A DNA stretch of 58,942 bases from assembly GCA_010015675.1 (NCBI GenBank), contig ML976989.1, forward strand, positions 414,708 to 473,649. Reading direction: 5' to 3'. Source of the DNA: Byssothecium circinans. Its lineage: Eukaryota; Ascomycota; Dothideomycetes; Pleosporales; Massarinaceae. The position numbers and the translations under genes were made by a program. Shown here one piece after another: positions 1 through 9,964 of this stretch (its first letter is position 1; every line of letters begins with the position of its first letter). The notes beneath the pieces were generated by a model. It was not told the DNA's origin. It did not search any database and saw only the letters and a list, made by a program, of their open reading frames with translations.

Positions 1-187
1 TTGGGAGATTCCGCCTTAGCAATATTGAGCTCTTTGACGAAGCCAGATTGGAAACGGTATGTGGTTGCAGACGCTTTAGCCAGCCAGGACACACCAGCGA
101 ACCAATACGATGTGGAAAGGTGGCTACCGCATATGATGGTGTTACATCGTACGTTTTACCTCTGCATTCCAGTAAGACCATCACAAC

Positions 188-1183
188 GTGCTAATAAGAC
201 TTCCGGCTCCCACAGACTCTGCAGCTCTTTCCAAAGATAACACCATGCTTCGCCCGCTGTGCGATGTCATTTGTGATATTACCATAGGATTCGACCTCGA
301 TTCTGAACAACCATGGCAGGATTTGGAAACGTGTGTTGCCAATGTACCCCTTCCCTGGGATCTCCAGACCTGGAAGTTTGCCCAAGCAGCTAGCTTTTGC
401 CTCACCTCACAGTTGCTGGCCAGAACCACCCTACGCCAGCTTGAAAAGCCTCCTCAACGTCTTTGCACTGTCCAGTGGCTTCGTCTCACCGATCATCAGG
501 GTCACAACATCCGGACTGAAGACGACTCTGTCCAACACATGGCTATGCTTCACGCCCTTGCAAATCGAGCTGTTGGTTTCTTCCATGAAGAGCTTCAGTG
601 GGCCCTTTCCAACAATGCAACACACGGCGCAAGCACGGCTGGGCTCATGGCTCTGCCGACTATCTCGACTCTTCCAATTCCTACACACTCTCCACCAGTA
701 CCTCTGGTCCCAGAAGCACTCGAATCATTCAGCACATGCCATCTTCCCATGATGACTGACCCAAGCTTCTTCTTAGACGACGAGTGGACAGGGTACGCTT
801 TCTCGAATGCGGAAAACATGCCTTTCGATGGGATTGGGGGCCACAACCTCGAAGTCGCATCCAATCGCTTAGATGAGCTGCCTAATCCTCATTTTCCTTT
901 CCGAGTCGAGCGGTACATACGCTTTCAGTTTGTAAATGAATGGGCAGGTGGCAGCCAATACTTACTGGAATCGAACTGTTATCACTCGCACGGTCGCATG
1001 GACATGCTTAGAGTAATAGTGAACAAGGTCAACGGGCATCTGAAGATTGCGCATAGACACCCTCTCCGGTCGGATTGGGCAGTGCTGGATGCAGTGATAA
1101 CGCCTTTCGGGATCGTTGAATCGTTTGGAAGGAGGGCTATGTGGGGTTGGTACTGGAAATGCAGCTGGTCGTCAGCCAACTGA
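188..1183 (+). CDS. hypothetical protein, 5' end unresolved
   Basis: Open frame of up to 331 codons ending in TGA at 1181-1183. I do not recognise the family. It has no signal peptide and no clear membrane segment. The C-terminal third (from about 760) is rich in aromatic residues and ends in a Trp-rich stretch (WGWYWKCSW). The first 170 bases of the window carry another open frame that ends near a good donor (GTAAGA at 173) followed by a GTGCTAATAAG branch-like sequence, so an upstream exon is likely. However, the obvious acceptors at 216 and 224 do not join in phase, so I could not fix the 5' structure. Either the true start lies off the left edge or the gene carries a small frameshift. The first in-frame ATG is only a placeholder. 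Confidence 0.45.
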   Translation: MLIRLPAPTDSAALSKDNTMLRPLCDVICDITIGFDLDSEQPWQDLETCVANVPLPWDLQTWKFAQAASFCLTSQLLARTTLRQLEKPPQRLCTVQWLRLTDHQGHNIRTEDDSVQHMAMLHALANRAVGFFHEELQWALSNNATHGASTAGLMALPTISTLPIPTHSPPVPLVPEALESFSTCHLPMMTDPSFFLDDEWTGYAFSNAENMPFDGIGGHNLEVASNRLDELPNPHFPFRVERYIRFQFVNEWAGGSQYLLESNCYHSHGRMDMLRVIVNKVNGHLKIAHRHPLRSDWAVLDAVITPFGIVESFGRRAMWGWYWKCSWSSAN

Positions 1184-1945
1184 CTGTATTTACTTGGTAT
1201 TATTAACGCAGTGGATTCTTCCTCTCTAAGTTAGAGGTGTCGTGCCACGCCGTAAAAGATGGCCCCCGCCTTCAAGGCGCGAAGGCGACGACGAAATTTG
1301 GAATTTTACTAAAAGCGGTGCTGGGGAGGTAGAGAAAAACTGACTGTATCTACTCTAAATAGTGCAGCACAGGTATCTAGATGTGGATAAAGTTTCACTA
1401 CTTTGAAGTCTAAGTACCTGTGATTTTCTCGCTACGGAGTACTTCTCGCTACGTGGTAAGGGATGTTACGGCTTCACGCGCTGCTCGACTTTCTCCAGCC
1501 AGCGCTTTGACATACGCTATACTTACTTTAGACTACCTCCCGCCGAACGTCTTACAAGGCCCTAAGCTACTAGATAACGTTACTTCTATATCGCTAGTAA
1601 CTAATTCTGTGCTAGTACGGATTTATTTGCAAATTTCTTTTTTATAGTGAGAGGTCCTAAACGGCCATAAAGACAAAGGGTAGCAATAGGCTCGTACAAG
1701 GCTAGTAATATATCCATCAGTTTTTGCTATTTATAGCAGTATTAGAATCAGCCTAACTAAGTAGCAAATATTATAACTCATAAAAATAGCATATGCTATA
1801 GTAAAGAAGAGATAAACTATAGAAAATTAGACTAGCTATAGCTCTAATAAAACTTCGCACACTCGAATTTCGTGTTTCGTCACTGCACCTCGCATCTCGA
1901 CTTCTTCATTGCCGCCCAGCACCGTGAACACCATCTACAAGCAGA
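1184..1945. other. AT-rich intergenic stretch, RIP-like
   Basis: No gene seen. From about 1660 to 1860 the sequence is dominated by TA dinucleotides (TATAG, CTATAG, TAATA), as expected from C-to-T mutated repeats. The motif AACTGACTGTAT plus TACT occurs at about 1179 and again at about 1338, one mismatch apart. Confidence 0.5.
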
Positions 1946-3716
1946 ATGGCGTCGGCGTCCGGATCTAGGGATCCCCCTCGTCAACAGCGTTCCTCAAAAG
2001 ATAAGAAGGCATGGCGAAAGGTGATGGAAGATGAGGAGACGCTCAAGGAGCTCGAGGCCGAGTCGAAAGCGTCGGTATGTGGGCGTACTACGAGCCGCAC
2101 GACTACATAAACTCACTCCGCTAGGTCTTCTATGATTACAGTGCTCCTGGCACGCTGAAAGCGTGTCAATTGGCCCGTGCGCGATTCGAAGACTTCGTCG
2201 AGGAGAAGTTCAGCGTAACCCAAGAGTCAGAGATTTGGAACGCAGAGACTATTACGGATCGCACAAAGCAGTCTCCGAGTGGGCTAGCCCGTTCATCCAA
2301 AGGCCTATTCAAGGACAGGGTCAAAGCCTCCACGCTTTGGTCTACGAAGCATTGTCTGTGCTGGTGGGCCGTGCGATTTATTCTGAAATTCTCTCACGTA
2401 TTCCACGAATGCCACGCTAGTGTCACTGTAAGTTTGCGTCAATTTCACCCGCAAGTATCGGATACTCTTTGCTAATTTCTTCATAGGCTCACATCCACTG
2501 GATCGCTGTAGAACACAGCCTTACAACTGACTTCCACGAGAAAAATACTCTAGGGGATGCAGAGCTAGCGCTCATGTTCCAAGAGATTCAGGAGCAGAAA
2601 TACGGTGTTGATAATTAGCAGCAGCATTACGCCGCTATGCTGATTGCCTGGACGATTGCTGCTCGCCCAGGCTCGTTCACAGTATGTCGTAGTTACAAGA
2701 AAAGATCTCGCATTAGTGTATGTTGCAAACAAGACCCACATACCCTTGATGAGCATTGCTGACCTTCTACTTAGACATCGAGTAAAATCCAACCCTTCAA
2801 TCAAACCTTACGCTGTAAGGGTGTAACCTTCGTCTACACCGCCTCTGGCATCAGCGCGAGGGTTAAGTTTCAGTTTTATAAGGGTCATCTCAATCTGCAC
2901 GATGAAGAGGCAATGGGAGACGAGTCGAGGTTCTTCATTTTCCTCCGAACGCTTGGAAATCAATACGAATTTGACTTGGCACTCATACTGTTCGGTTTGG
3001 CATACAAGCGTGGATTGTTCAAAGGTCGGACACTTGAGAAGATCCTTTCTGGCGACGAGAAGTTTCTCCCTAAAGATCCTGACGCTGATGAGCAACCCGT
3101 GTTTGTAGCAGCTACACACTCTGTAGGTATCAACACCTCGAAGGCGATGCGCGTAAGCGCACTCAACGATAAAATGCACCAGCTGTGCCTCAAGATTGGT
3201 TTACTCCGACGCTACACCTACTACACTTTACGCCGAGAAGCGATTATTGCGACGCGTCAGACGCTCGGGAGCGAGGCTGCTCGTGATCTTGCATTTCACA
3301 GGTACGTACATCCGCACCTTGGCCGCGATAATTAGGCTTTTGACCTATACATTCAGGTCCCTATGCATGTTATATAAATTTAACTAATTATATTCTCTAA
3401 TTACAGGCTAGGCAGTAATGCAATATGTGCGTACGGCGTTATTGGCGTTAGCGATATAGATATAACAGCGCAACAGCTAGGTAAGATAGCTTCTATAACT
3501 CACGAAGAAATACGCGTGCTGTTTAGTAAAGTAGAGCAGTATAAATCTAGCAAAGAACTTAGACTAGAGATTAAACTTTAATCCCGCGTAAAGTAATTAC
3601 GTCCGCAGAACCTACGCTTTATACAGGTGGAAGAGTAACTGCACGAGCTATACAACTAGCTATACACAAAGCTAGCTAACCTTAAGCGCGAAGGCGTGGT
3701 CCCTAAGGAGGTCTAG
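1946..3716 (+). pseudogene. degraded DUF3435-type tyrosine recombinase (Starship captain / Crypton-related)
   Basis: A start at 1946 (MASASGSRDPP...) opens a gene that can be followed through several exons. An intron runs from about 2074 to 2125. A second begins with GTAAGTTTG at about 2429 and ends at TTCATAG at about 2487, and another spans about 3302-3408. Recognisable DUF3435/FluG-type segments are a basic N-terminus, IAARPGSFTVCR (about 2655), ARVKFQFYKGHLNLHDEE (about 2860), a long helical middle region, and YTYYTLRREA followed by TLGSEAARDLAFH (about 3218-3300), which resembles the LRRGA block of the family. TAG at 2616-2618 and a TGA near 2758 interrupt the frame, and 3' of 3580 the frame shifts. 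CAG-to-TAG fits C-to-T mutation. Family knowledge: DUF3435 proteins are tyrosine recombinases, some of which mobilise giant Starship elements. That this copy ever was a captain is inference. Confidence 0.7.
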
Positions 3717-4054
3717 ATTATGCTTAGTTCTTCCTCGTAGAAGGTTGCTATATATAAGTGTAAGTATCTTATATCTTCTACATTCTCTTAATATCTAATA
3801 ATCTAATATATGCATGTAGCGCTTGCTAAGAAATACAGCCTAGACAATAACTTAGCGGAGCTTGTTAACCTTCTTTAACATTGCAAGACAGTTCACAAGT
3901 CTGTTTCGCGAGAGATCATTAAGGCCGAAAGAGGTGGAAGCTTTGGCAAAAACGGGCACGAGCAAAGCATCATGTCATCTGCCTAGTCGAGGATATAAGC
4001 CTTCTCTAGTTAAGTCAAAAAAGAAGCCCAAAAAGCAAAAAGAAAGCGGTTGTT
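3717..4054. other. AT-rich spacer before tRNA-Gly
   Basis: AT-rich, with no gene recognised. It may hold the mutated 3' tail of the recombinase pseudogene. On the minus strand the part next to the tRNA has T runs (TTTCTTTTTGCTTTTT) that would act as the Pol III terminator of tRNA-Gly. Confidence 0.4.
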
Positions 4055-4145
4055 TGCATCGGCCGGGAATCGAACCCGGGGCTAGCCGACAGTCTTGACG
4101 CCAAAGTCTTGGCAACGGCTAATTTTACCACTAAACCACCGATGC
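4055..4145 (-). tRNA. tRNA-Gly (anticodon GCC) with ~20-nt intron
   Basis: Read on the minus strand, the acceptor arm GCATCGG pairs with CCGATGC. The D arm is TGGTTTAGTGGTAAAATT. The anticodon stem AGCCG pairs with CGGCT, and the T arm CCGGGTTCGATTCCCGG is intact. The loop reads TTGCCA and is then interrupted by about 20 nt after position 37, the usual place for nuclear tRNA introns. The intron contains TTTGGC, which can pair with the anticodon. The discriminator base is A (4055) and a T-rich terminator follows. GCC anticodon and glycine identity follow from the loop. Confidence 0.9.
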
Positions 4146-5054
4146 GCTGACTAAGCAACCCAGGGGGCCACTGATGGGAGGATTATGCGATTGCACTTGC
4201 CATTGAAAATTTTGCCCTAATTCATTATATAAAGAGAACGTGGCTTAAGCTATTAAAAACTGTGTGTGGGGTAATATCAGTGCGACAAGTCAAGGGTGCA
4301 TCACAAGCGAGACCGACAGTGGCGAACAGTGCTAAAGTGACCAGTCATTACAACCACATTATTATTCCATTAAACTTCTATCGTCCTTGCGAATGGAATA
4401 CCGCCTAGTACCAGATTCAAGAAGAATTCCTGCCAGTGACTTCCCAGGCTCAACCGAACCATATGAATAGATCCTTTAACCGAGGCACGACTGGCAACGG
4501 CTAATTTTACGGACAAACCACCGATGCGATCGATAGCTGACAATCCCACACTGGCAACGGTTGACGAGCGCTGAAACCCCACACTCCCAGTGTAGTACAA
4601 AATATCTCTCATCTCCCGCAAAACTCCCCCAAACACACTCGAGCATCGGTACCTAGCGTTCTCCCTAGGGTTTTCTAGAAACCTTGAATATCAAATGCCA
4701 TGTTTCAACAACTGCCTCACGTCCCGCCCCGCGGCCAAATCTAAGCTCGAACCGTCTTGGGCTCTCGCACAAACTTGCTACAAAACCTCACGATTGCCTC
4801 ATCCGTCCGCCATCTTTCGCCCGCCAACCATGATCCCTAAATATAAGGGACCAGGTCCACCTTTTCGCATGAAATGAAAAGAGAGCAGCCCAAACCACTG
4901 GAGAAAACTCCGCAAAGGACCGATTGCGCATCCGTTGCGTTCCGCCCGCTTTATGCCATACCTTCGCGCCTATGGTGTTCGGTGTCGGCGCTTTTCGCTG
5001 ACGATGTGAGATTTAGCTGAAACTGCGACGGAACGTTGCAGCGTTGGGGGGTTG
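4146..5054. other. intergenic, upstream of GH131 gene
   Basis: Apart from the tRNA-half copies, nothing coding is convincing. The right part is the 5' flank of the GH131 gene. Confidence 0.4.
4493..4527 (-). repeat. partial tRNA-Gly copy (5' half)
   Basis: These 35 bp match the 5' half of the tRNA-Gly at 4055-4145 (acceptor strand, D arm, anticodon stem and GCC anticodon) except for four consecutive bases in the D loop. The T arm and 3' acceptor strand are missing, so it cannot be a functional tRNA. A second, shorter match to the anticodon region (CTGGCAACGG) lies at 4551-4560. Confidence 0.75.
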
Positions 5055-5064
5055 TATTTATATA
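5055..5064 (+). promoter_or_regulatory. TATA-like element of GH131 gene
   Basis: TATTTATATA lies about 140 bp upstream of the GH131 start codon, a normal distance once a short leader is allowed for. Similar TATA-like elements precede the CE15, GH6 and GH18 genes in this window. Confidence 0.45.
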
Positions 5065-5204
5065 GGAAAGGGTGTCTACTTCTTATTGTTTGGAATTATA
5101 TCGTTCACTTCTTATCGTTGCGGTTCGTTCAAAACAATACTTTTATTTTTATTCTTTACGCCCCACTTCCTTTCATTCACTCGTTCAATCAAGACTTTAT
5201 CAAA

Positions 5205-6311
5205 ATGTTCACGTCGTCGCTATGGCTCCTGTCCAGTCTTTCTCTCGCCACTTGTGCGAATATTGTGTGGGATGGAAGGGTCCCTGCTAATGCAACACTG
5301 GCGGACTTCGATTCAGAGACTGGAATCTTCGACCCGGATAACGTCAAGGGACAGAGTGCGTTGACATCTCAATAACGACCAATATCTAGAGCTCTAATAA
5401 CCTAAAATGCAGACCTGAGTTTCAGCAAGATCGTGCGCTTCGCCGAGGGCGGTGCATCTCTGGTAACTTCCCTTTATCCATCAGATATCGCTCACATAGC
5501 TAACCATCCCCAGTTCGACACCCCCGTCAAGGCAAAACCCATCGAAGTAACCATCGAGTACACAACCCCTGCCCCCCTTCCCCTAAACCACACCCACTAA
5601 CCAAACCACAGTGACAAATCCATCTTCGCTCCCGGCGGCTCCAACCCCCAAACCGCCGTCCGCCGCATGGAACTCGTGCCCAACCCGGCGACCTCACCCG
5701 CGGACAACGCCACTTCCACGGGCGTGAAAACGTTACACTTCTCCATCAAGCCCAGTGCCGAACGGCCGCTGAACATCAGCCATGAATACCTCATGGTCTT
5801 CATGGAGCGCGCCGACTTCAGCGCCAACCAAGTCTCCCTGAAAACAGGGACGCTGATTGGAAGCGACGGCGCCACGAAAAACGACCTTCAGATCTTGGGG
5901 AATAGTGCGAATGGAAGCACACCGCTTTTCTCTACGCCGTTTACTGAGGGTGTTTTTACTAACTTTGCGTTGCTTATGGATTTTAACAAGAAGTATGTCA
6001 CCGTCGAGACCCTTACCTTCCCTTCCCTAAGAAAATCTCGAGGAAACAGAATTGACAAAATATCCAACAGCACCGTGCAGGTCTTCTCTTCGACCGGTAA
6101 CAACGCGCTGGTGAAGCAGACAGAGGCGCTTCCGAACGATCTCAGCGGGAACGGGCAGTTGCACTTTGGGCTGAATAAGAACCCGACGAATCCGGGGGCG
6201 GACTCTCTAAGGAGTGGGTTTCAGGCCAGTGGGATTTTGGAGGGGGTCATTTATGGGGGAATCTTGGTTGCGGATAGTGCGAATGGGAGCAGGGCTCAGT
6301 GGAGGGTTTAG
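5205..6311 (+). CDS. secreted glycoside hydrolase family 131 protein
   Basis: Four exons (5205-5355, 5413-5462, 5514-5557, 5612-6311) join in phase to 314 aa. The N-terminus MFTSSLWLLSSLSLATCA is a signal peptide. The mature part starts NIVWDGRVPANATLADFD, characteristic of GH131, followed by FAPGGSNPQTAVRRMEL and the C-terminal block GSGF/ILEGVIYGG. Family knowledge: GH131 enzymes act on beta-1,3, beta-1,6 and beta-1,4 glucans and are secreted by plant-associated fungi. No cellulose-binding domain is seen. The three introns (57, 51 and 54 bp) have consensus ends. Its neighbours are other lignocellulose enzymes (CE15 at 7.6 kb, GH6 at 17 kb), so a role in plant cell-wall breakdown is likely. 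Substrate preference cannot be read from the sequence. Confidence 0.88.
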
Positions 6312-7482
6312 TAGAAAGGAGGAGGGAACGCGGTGGACGGGGTGAGAAGTATGGGTAGTCATGGGATGAGCAATTGAAATTTCACGTCTAAGAATAGCTG
6401 TAGAGGAGATAGAAGGTCACATACATTCTGGCTAACGTATACTTGTGGGGTACTGTGTAAATAAATTCATGTTTTGGCTGCACTGTTCCTGATAGCCCTG
6501 TTCAATAGCCAAGTAGTCGTACGAGAATGTAAGAGTTCATGTTCACCTCGAGGTGAGGATGCGTTAATGCATCCGGCTATTCTTCACTGCCGCTAACAAG
6601 GTCAACAGGCTAATACCGGTAGTCAACCACAGGACTTGGACCAACCAGATGACTAGGCCCCGCATGCTCTGGTAATACCCATAGCGATATAAGGTTTGTA
6701 TGAATTCTCTAAAGTGTTTGTGGTCAGCAGCCCCCAATGGCCTCTCGAAATGTAACCTTTTAGTTTCCCCACACATTCTCTTTTCGAACATTCCATGCAC
6801 CCCACAACGCCACCAGCACAATGGGAAAGCTTGGCCCTCATCTGGAGAGATCTGCGATACGAAGCTTAGTCTGGCAGTCTCCACAATCCGCCATGCCAAG
6901 CTGGGTAGAATACGTATATACTTCTCGAACGGCTCAAAGGAAGAAGGTATACTTGGATTCAGTAACCAAAGAATATGAAGACCCAAAGTTGAGAGATTAT
7001 TCCATCAATCATTATGCTCTGTTTGTATGAAGAGTAATTCGGAGAGATGCAGAAGGCTGCATCGTGAGTGAAGCATACCAGGTAACAACGTGCTTGTGCT
7101 CACCATTCTTTCGGATGAGACTCGGAGTTTTCAGATTCAGATATGCAACGCCACTCGACGTATCGACATTTCCCATCGAGATGCTAGAATGCGATATGCT
7201 TCGCGAAGTCTTCTAGAATCTGCCGATCGCAGTTTGTCAAGCTGAACAGACGATCTTGTCGCCTCCGCAATCTCAATATGCCAACAGTACCAATGATATC
7301 CTCATAACAGAAACATCGTGGCGGAACAGGATATCTGGAGCCTTCGCTAAGAAGTCTTGATTTAATTGAACTATAATCATACGCGCGAGGCTCACTTGCC
7401 CATGTCGAGGTCATCTACTCTGATTTTACCGCCGGGTCTGGGGATCAAAGCGTAGTCTCCAATCAACAACGACAGCCTGTCC
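6312..7482. other. intergenic between GH131 and CE15 genes
   Basis: Probably 3' flank of GH131 and promoter of CE15. The only notable frame is on the minus strand, 6564-6986: 140 codons ending in a hydrophobic stretch (LVIWLVQVLWLTTGISLL). It has no recognised family and overlaps open frames on the other strand, so I do not call it as a gene. Confidence 0.35.
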
Positions 7483-7490
7483 TATATAAG
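7483..7490 (+). promoter_or_regulatory. TATA box of CE15 gene
   Basis: TATATAAG, 78 bp upstream of the CE15 start codon. Confidence 0.6.
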
Positions 7491-7567
7491 CAGACAACAG
7501 GCGCAATCGCTACTTGCTTGATATCCGGTCCCACACTACCAATCGATCGAGACGCAAAACCTTCACC

Positions 7568-8728
7568 ATGAAGTACTCCATCGTCCTTCCGTTCCTCGCG
7601 GTCACGGTCCTCGCGGCGCCTCTTGTAGAGCGCCAGGACGCCTGCAGTGTCCCGACAACCTTCCCATCTACGGCCAATGCTAAGCTGCCCAACCCGTTCA
7701 AGTTCTTCAGCGGCGCCGATGTCAAGACCAAGGCCGACTTTGAGTGCAAGAACAAGGAGGTCAACGCTGCGCTTCAGGCTCAGGAACTCGGTGCTTTCCC
7801 CACGACGGCAAAGACGACTGCTACCTTCTCTGGCTCATCGCTCTCCATCAGCGTCTCCGACAATGGAAAGACTGCTTCCTTCTCCGTCTCTATCAAGGGT
7901 GCCAGCGCAGCCAACTCTCCCGCCATCATTGCCTATGGTGGTGCATCCATCCCCGTCCCCGCTGGTATTGCCACCATCACGTTCAACAACGACCAGATCG
8001 GCGCCCAGTCAGGCCAGAGCTCCCGTGGCCAGGGCAAGTTCTTCGATGTGTACGGTTCCGGCCACAGCGCAGGTGCCCTGACTGCCTGGGCATGGGGCGT
8101 TGACCGTGTGATCGACGCTCTCGAAGCCACGACAGGTCACAACATCAACCCCAAGAAGATCGGCGTAACAGGCTGCTCCAGGAACGGCAAGGGAGCCTTC
8201 GTCGCTGCCGCACTCGTCAACCGCATCGCTCTCGGTCTCCCCCAAGAGTCGGGATCCGGTGGAGCAGCGTGCTGGCGAGTCTCCGACTCTGAGAAAGCAA
8301 AGGGCAAGAATATCCAAACCTCGAGCCAGATCGTCGGCGAAAACGTCTGGTTCTCCAAGAACTTCAACACCTTCGCCACTAAGGCGACAACGCTGGCTAC
8401 CGACCACCATCAACTCGCCGGTCTCGTCGCGCCGCGTGGTCTCCTCGTCATCGAAAACGAGATTGACTGGCTCGGTCCCGTTTCGACGACGGCTTGTATG
8501 AAGGCTGGTCGCTTGATCTACAAGGCGCTTGGTGTGCCAGATAATATGGGCTTCACTGGCAGTGGGAACCATAACCATTGCTCGTTCCCGAGCAACCAGC
8601 AGGCGGAGCTGACGGCTTTTATTAACAAGTTCTTGAAGGGTGGGACGGATTCTACGGCGAATGTTGAGAAGGGGCCTGCGGCTGATGTGGCTTCGTACAT
8701 TGACTGGACTGCACCTACACTCACTTAG
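7568..8728 (+). CDS. 4-O-methyl-glucuronoyl methylesterase (carbohydrate esterase family 15)
   Basis: Single-exon gene of 386 aa. The ATG at 7568 is preferred over the upstream in-frame start because it begins a good signal peptide (MKYSIVLPFLAVTVLAAP) and has CACC in front. The protein carries the CE15 serine motif GCSRNGKGAF at about residues 201-210, a glutamate in QESGSGG at about 225, and the catalytic histidine region GNHNHC at about 332-337. Family knowledge: CE15 enzymes (Cip2-like) cleave ester links between lignin alcohols and glucuronic acid on xylan, outside the cell. There is no CBM1, unlike some relatives. Length matches a bare catalytic domain. A TATA box lies 78 bp upstream, and the gene sits between GH131 and the chromatin ATPase. 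Confidence 0.93.
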   Translation: MKYSIVLPFLAVTVLAAPLVERQDACSVPTTFPSTANAKLPNPFKFFSGADVKTKADFECKNKEVNAALQAQELGAFPTTAKTTATFSGSSLSISVSDNGKTASFSVSIKGASAANSPAIIAYGGASIPVPAGIATITFNNDQIGAQSGQSSRGQGKFFDVYGSGHSAGALTAWAWGVDRVIDALEATTGHNINPKKIGVTGCSRNGKGAFVAAALVNRIALGLPQESGSGGAACWRVSDSEKAKGKNIQTSSQIVGENVWFSKNFNTFATKATTLATDHHQLAGLVAPRGLLVIENEIDWLGPVSTTACMKAGRLIYKALGVPDNMGFTGSGNHNHCSFPSNQQAELTAFINKFLKGGTDSTANVEKGPAADVASYIDWTAPTLT

Positions 8729-9964
8729 ATAGGGGAGGTTGATGGAGGGGTACTACACATTAAGTAGGGAGGGGTTTGCTTCTTGTCACTTGCAGTTTGG
8801 GTGTAAATAAGATTGACTGTATGAAAGAAAATTGAAATGAAGAGACGAGTAATCCTCGACCTCGAGAAAAGAGAGAAACGGTTGTTTGACGTGTAGTGCA
8901 ATACTTGCGATCAGCGAGAGGAAAGCAGGGAAGTGCACAGGCTATCGCGCTGTGTACCAGAGAGGGGTTGCACCACCACATATCAGAGGTTCCTCACAGC
9001 GACATCCAGTCCTTAGACTTCATAAAAGAGCGCTGTATCGAGAAGATGGAACAGTATCTCGGATGATAATGACGTTTTGGATAAAATCTGAGAGATGATG
9101 TCGCAGCGTGCCCGCGATGAGGACTGTTTATGGTCAGTTTGGATATTTGCCACCGTGGGCGGGAAATGCATACATAGGAGGAAACTGGAGGTGGTGTGAG
9201 GACCATAGTAACCTAGCCTACATAGGCAAAGAAAGGCTCACATGAGTAGGCGTCGAAGCGCGTTATTAGAGATCAAACAGGATGGTAGATGGCACGAGCG
9301 GAGAGGAGGACCTGGGCATTTCCCCCACTAGATTGAGATTGGTTCTTCGGGTCCTTAAACGGGCCAACAACATCCGCGCTAGAACACGACGTCCCTCATC
9401 GATACTCACACTTCATAAAAGCGATGGCATGCTATATACAATAGACAGTGTAAAGCGACGACAACAACCGCCCACAGTCATGTGATAGCGCTGATTAAGC
9501 ATCTGACCCAAAGCGGCTAGCGGGGCACTCGGCCTCCTTCCTCGTGGGCTGCAGTCTTTCTCTCCACCTGGGCACCGAACACCACCCCGAACATCACAAC
9601 ACTCATCATAGCTCCGTGCGCACCACGCTACCCACATCGCGTGAAGTCCCAAGCAGCACTTTTCGACGCGCGTTGGGCCTGCCCATCCCCCGCGCACGCT
9701 GATTTTGCGTCCTCGCCTCAGCTTGCTACTCTCGTCGCGATATCAAACCACGGCGCATCTCCCTACTGTTGCCCATCAGCCTCATCGACCGACGGGCCTC
9801 TGCTAGCACCACCCCGCCAGATAATGTCATAGCAGCTGTCTGCGCCCTCAATTCCCGCGACTGTCCTTTCCGCAACCTCATCCGCGCCGGGACCTCACGC
9901 GCCGCGCCCCAGTGGTCTTTCTGTCCCCTTCGGACTACAACACAACCACATTCCTACATCCACC
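8729..9964. other. intergenic, promoter region of the SNF2-type gene
   Basis: No convincing gene. From about 9400 the sequence is pyrimidine-rich with many CCTC/CCCC runs and no TATA box, typical of a housekeeping promoter and leader for the chromatin-remodelling gene starting at 9965. Confidence 0.4.

Noticed and set aside
6564..6986. 140-codon minus-strand frame with a hydrophobic C-terminal segment
   Set aside because: No recognised family and no splice structure, and open frames overlap on the other strand. Too weak to call as a gene.
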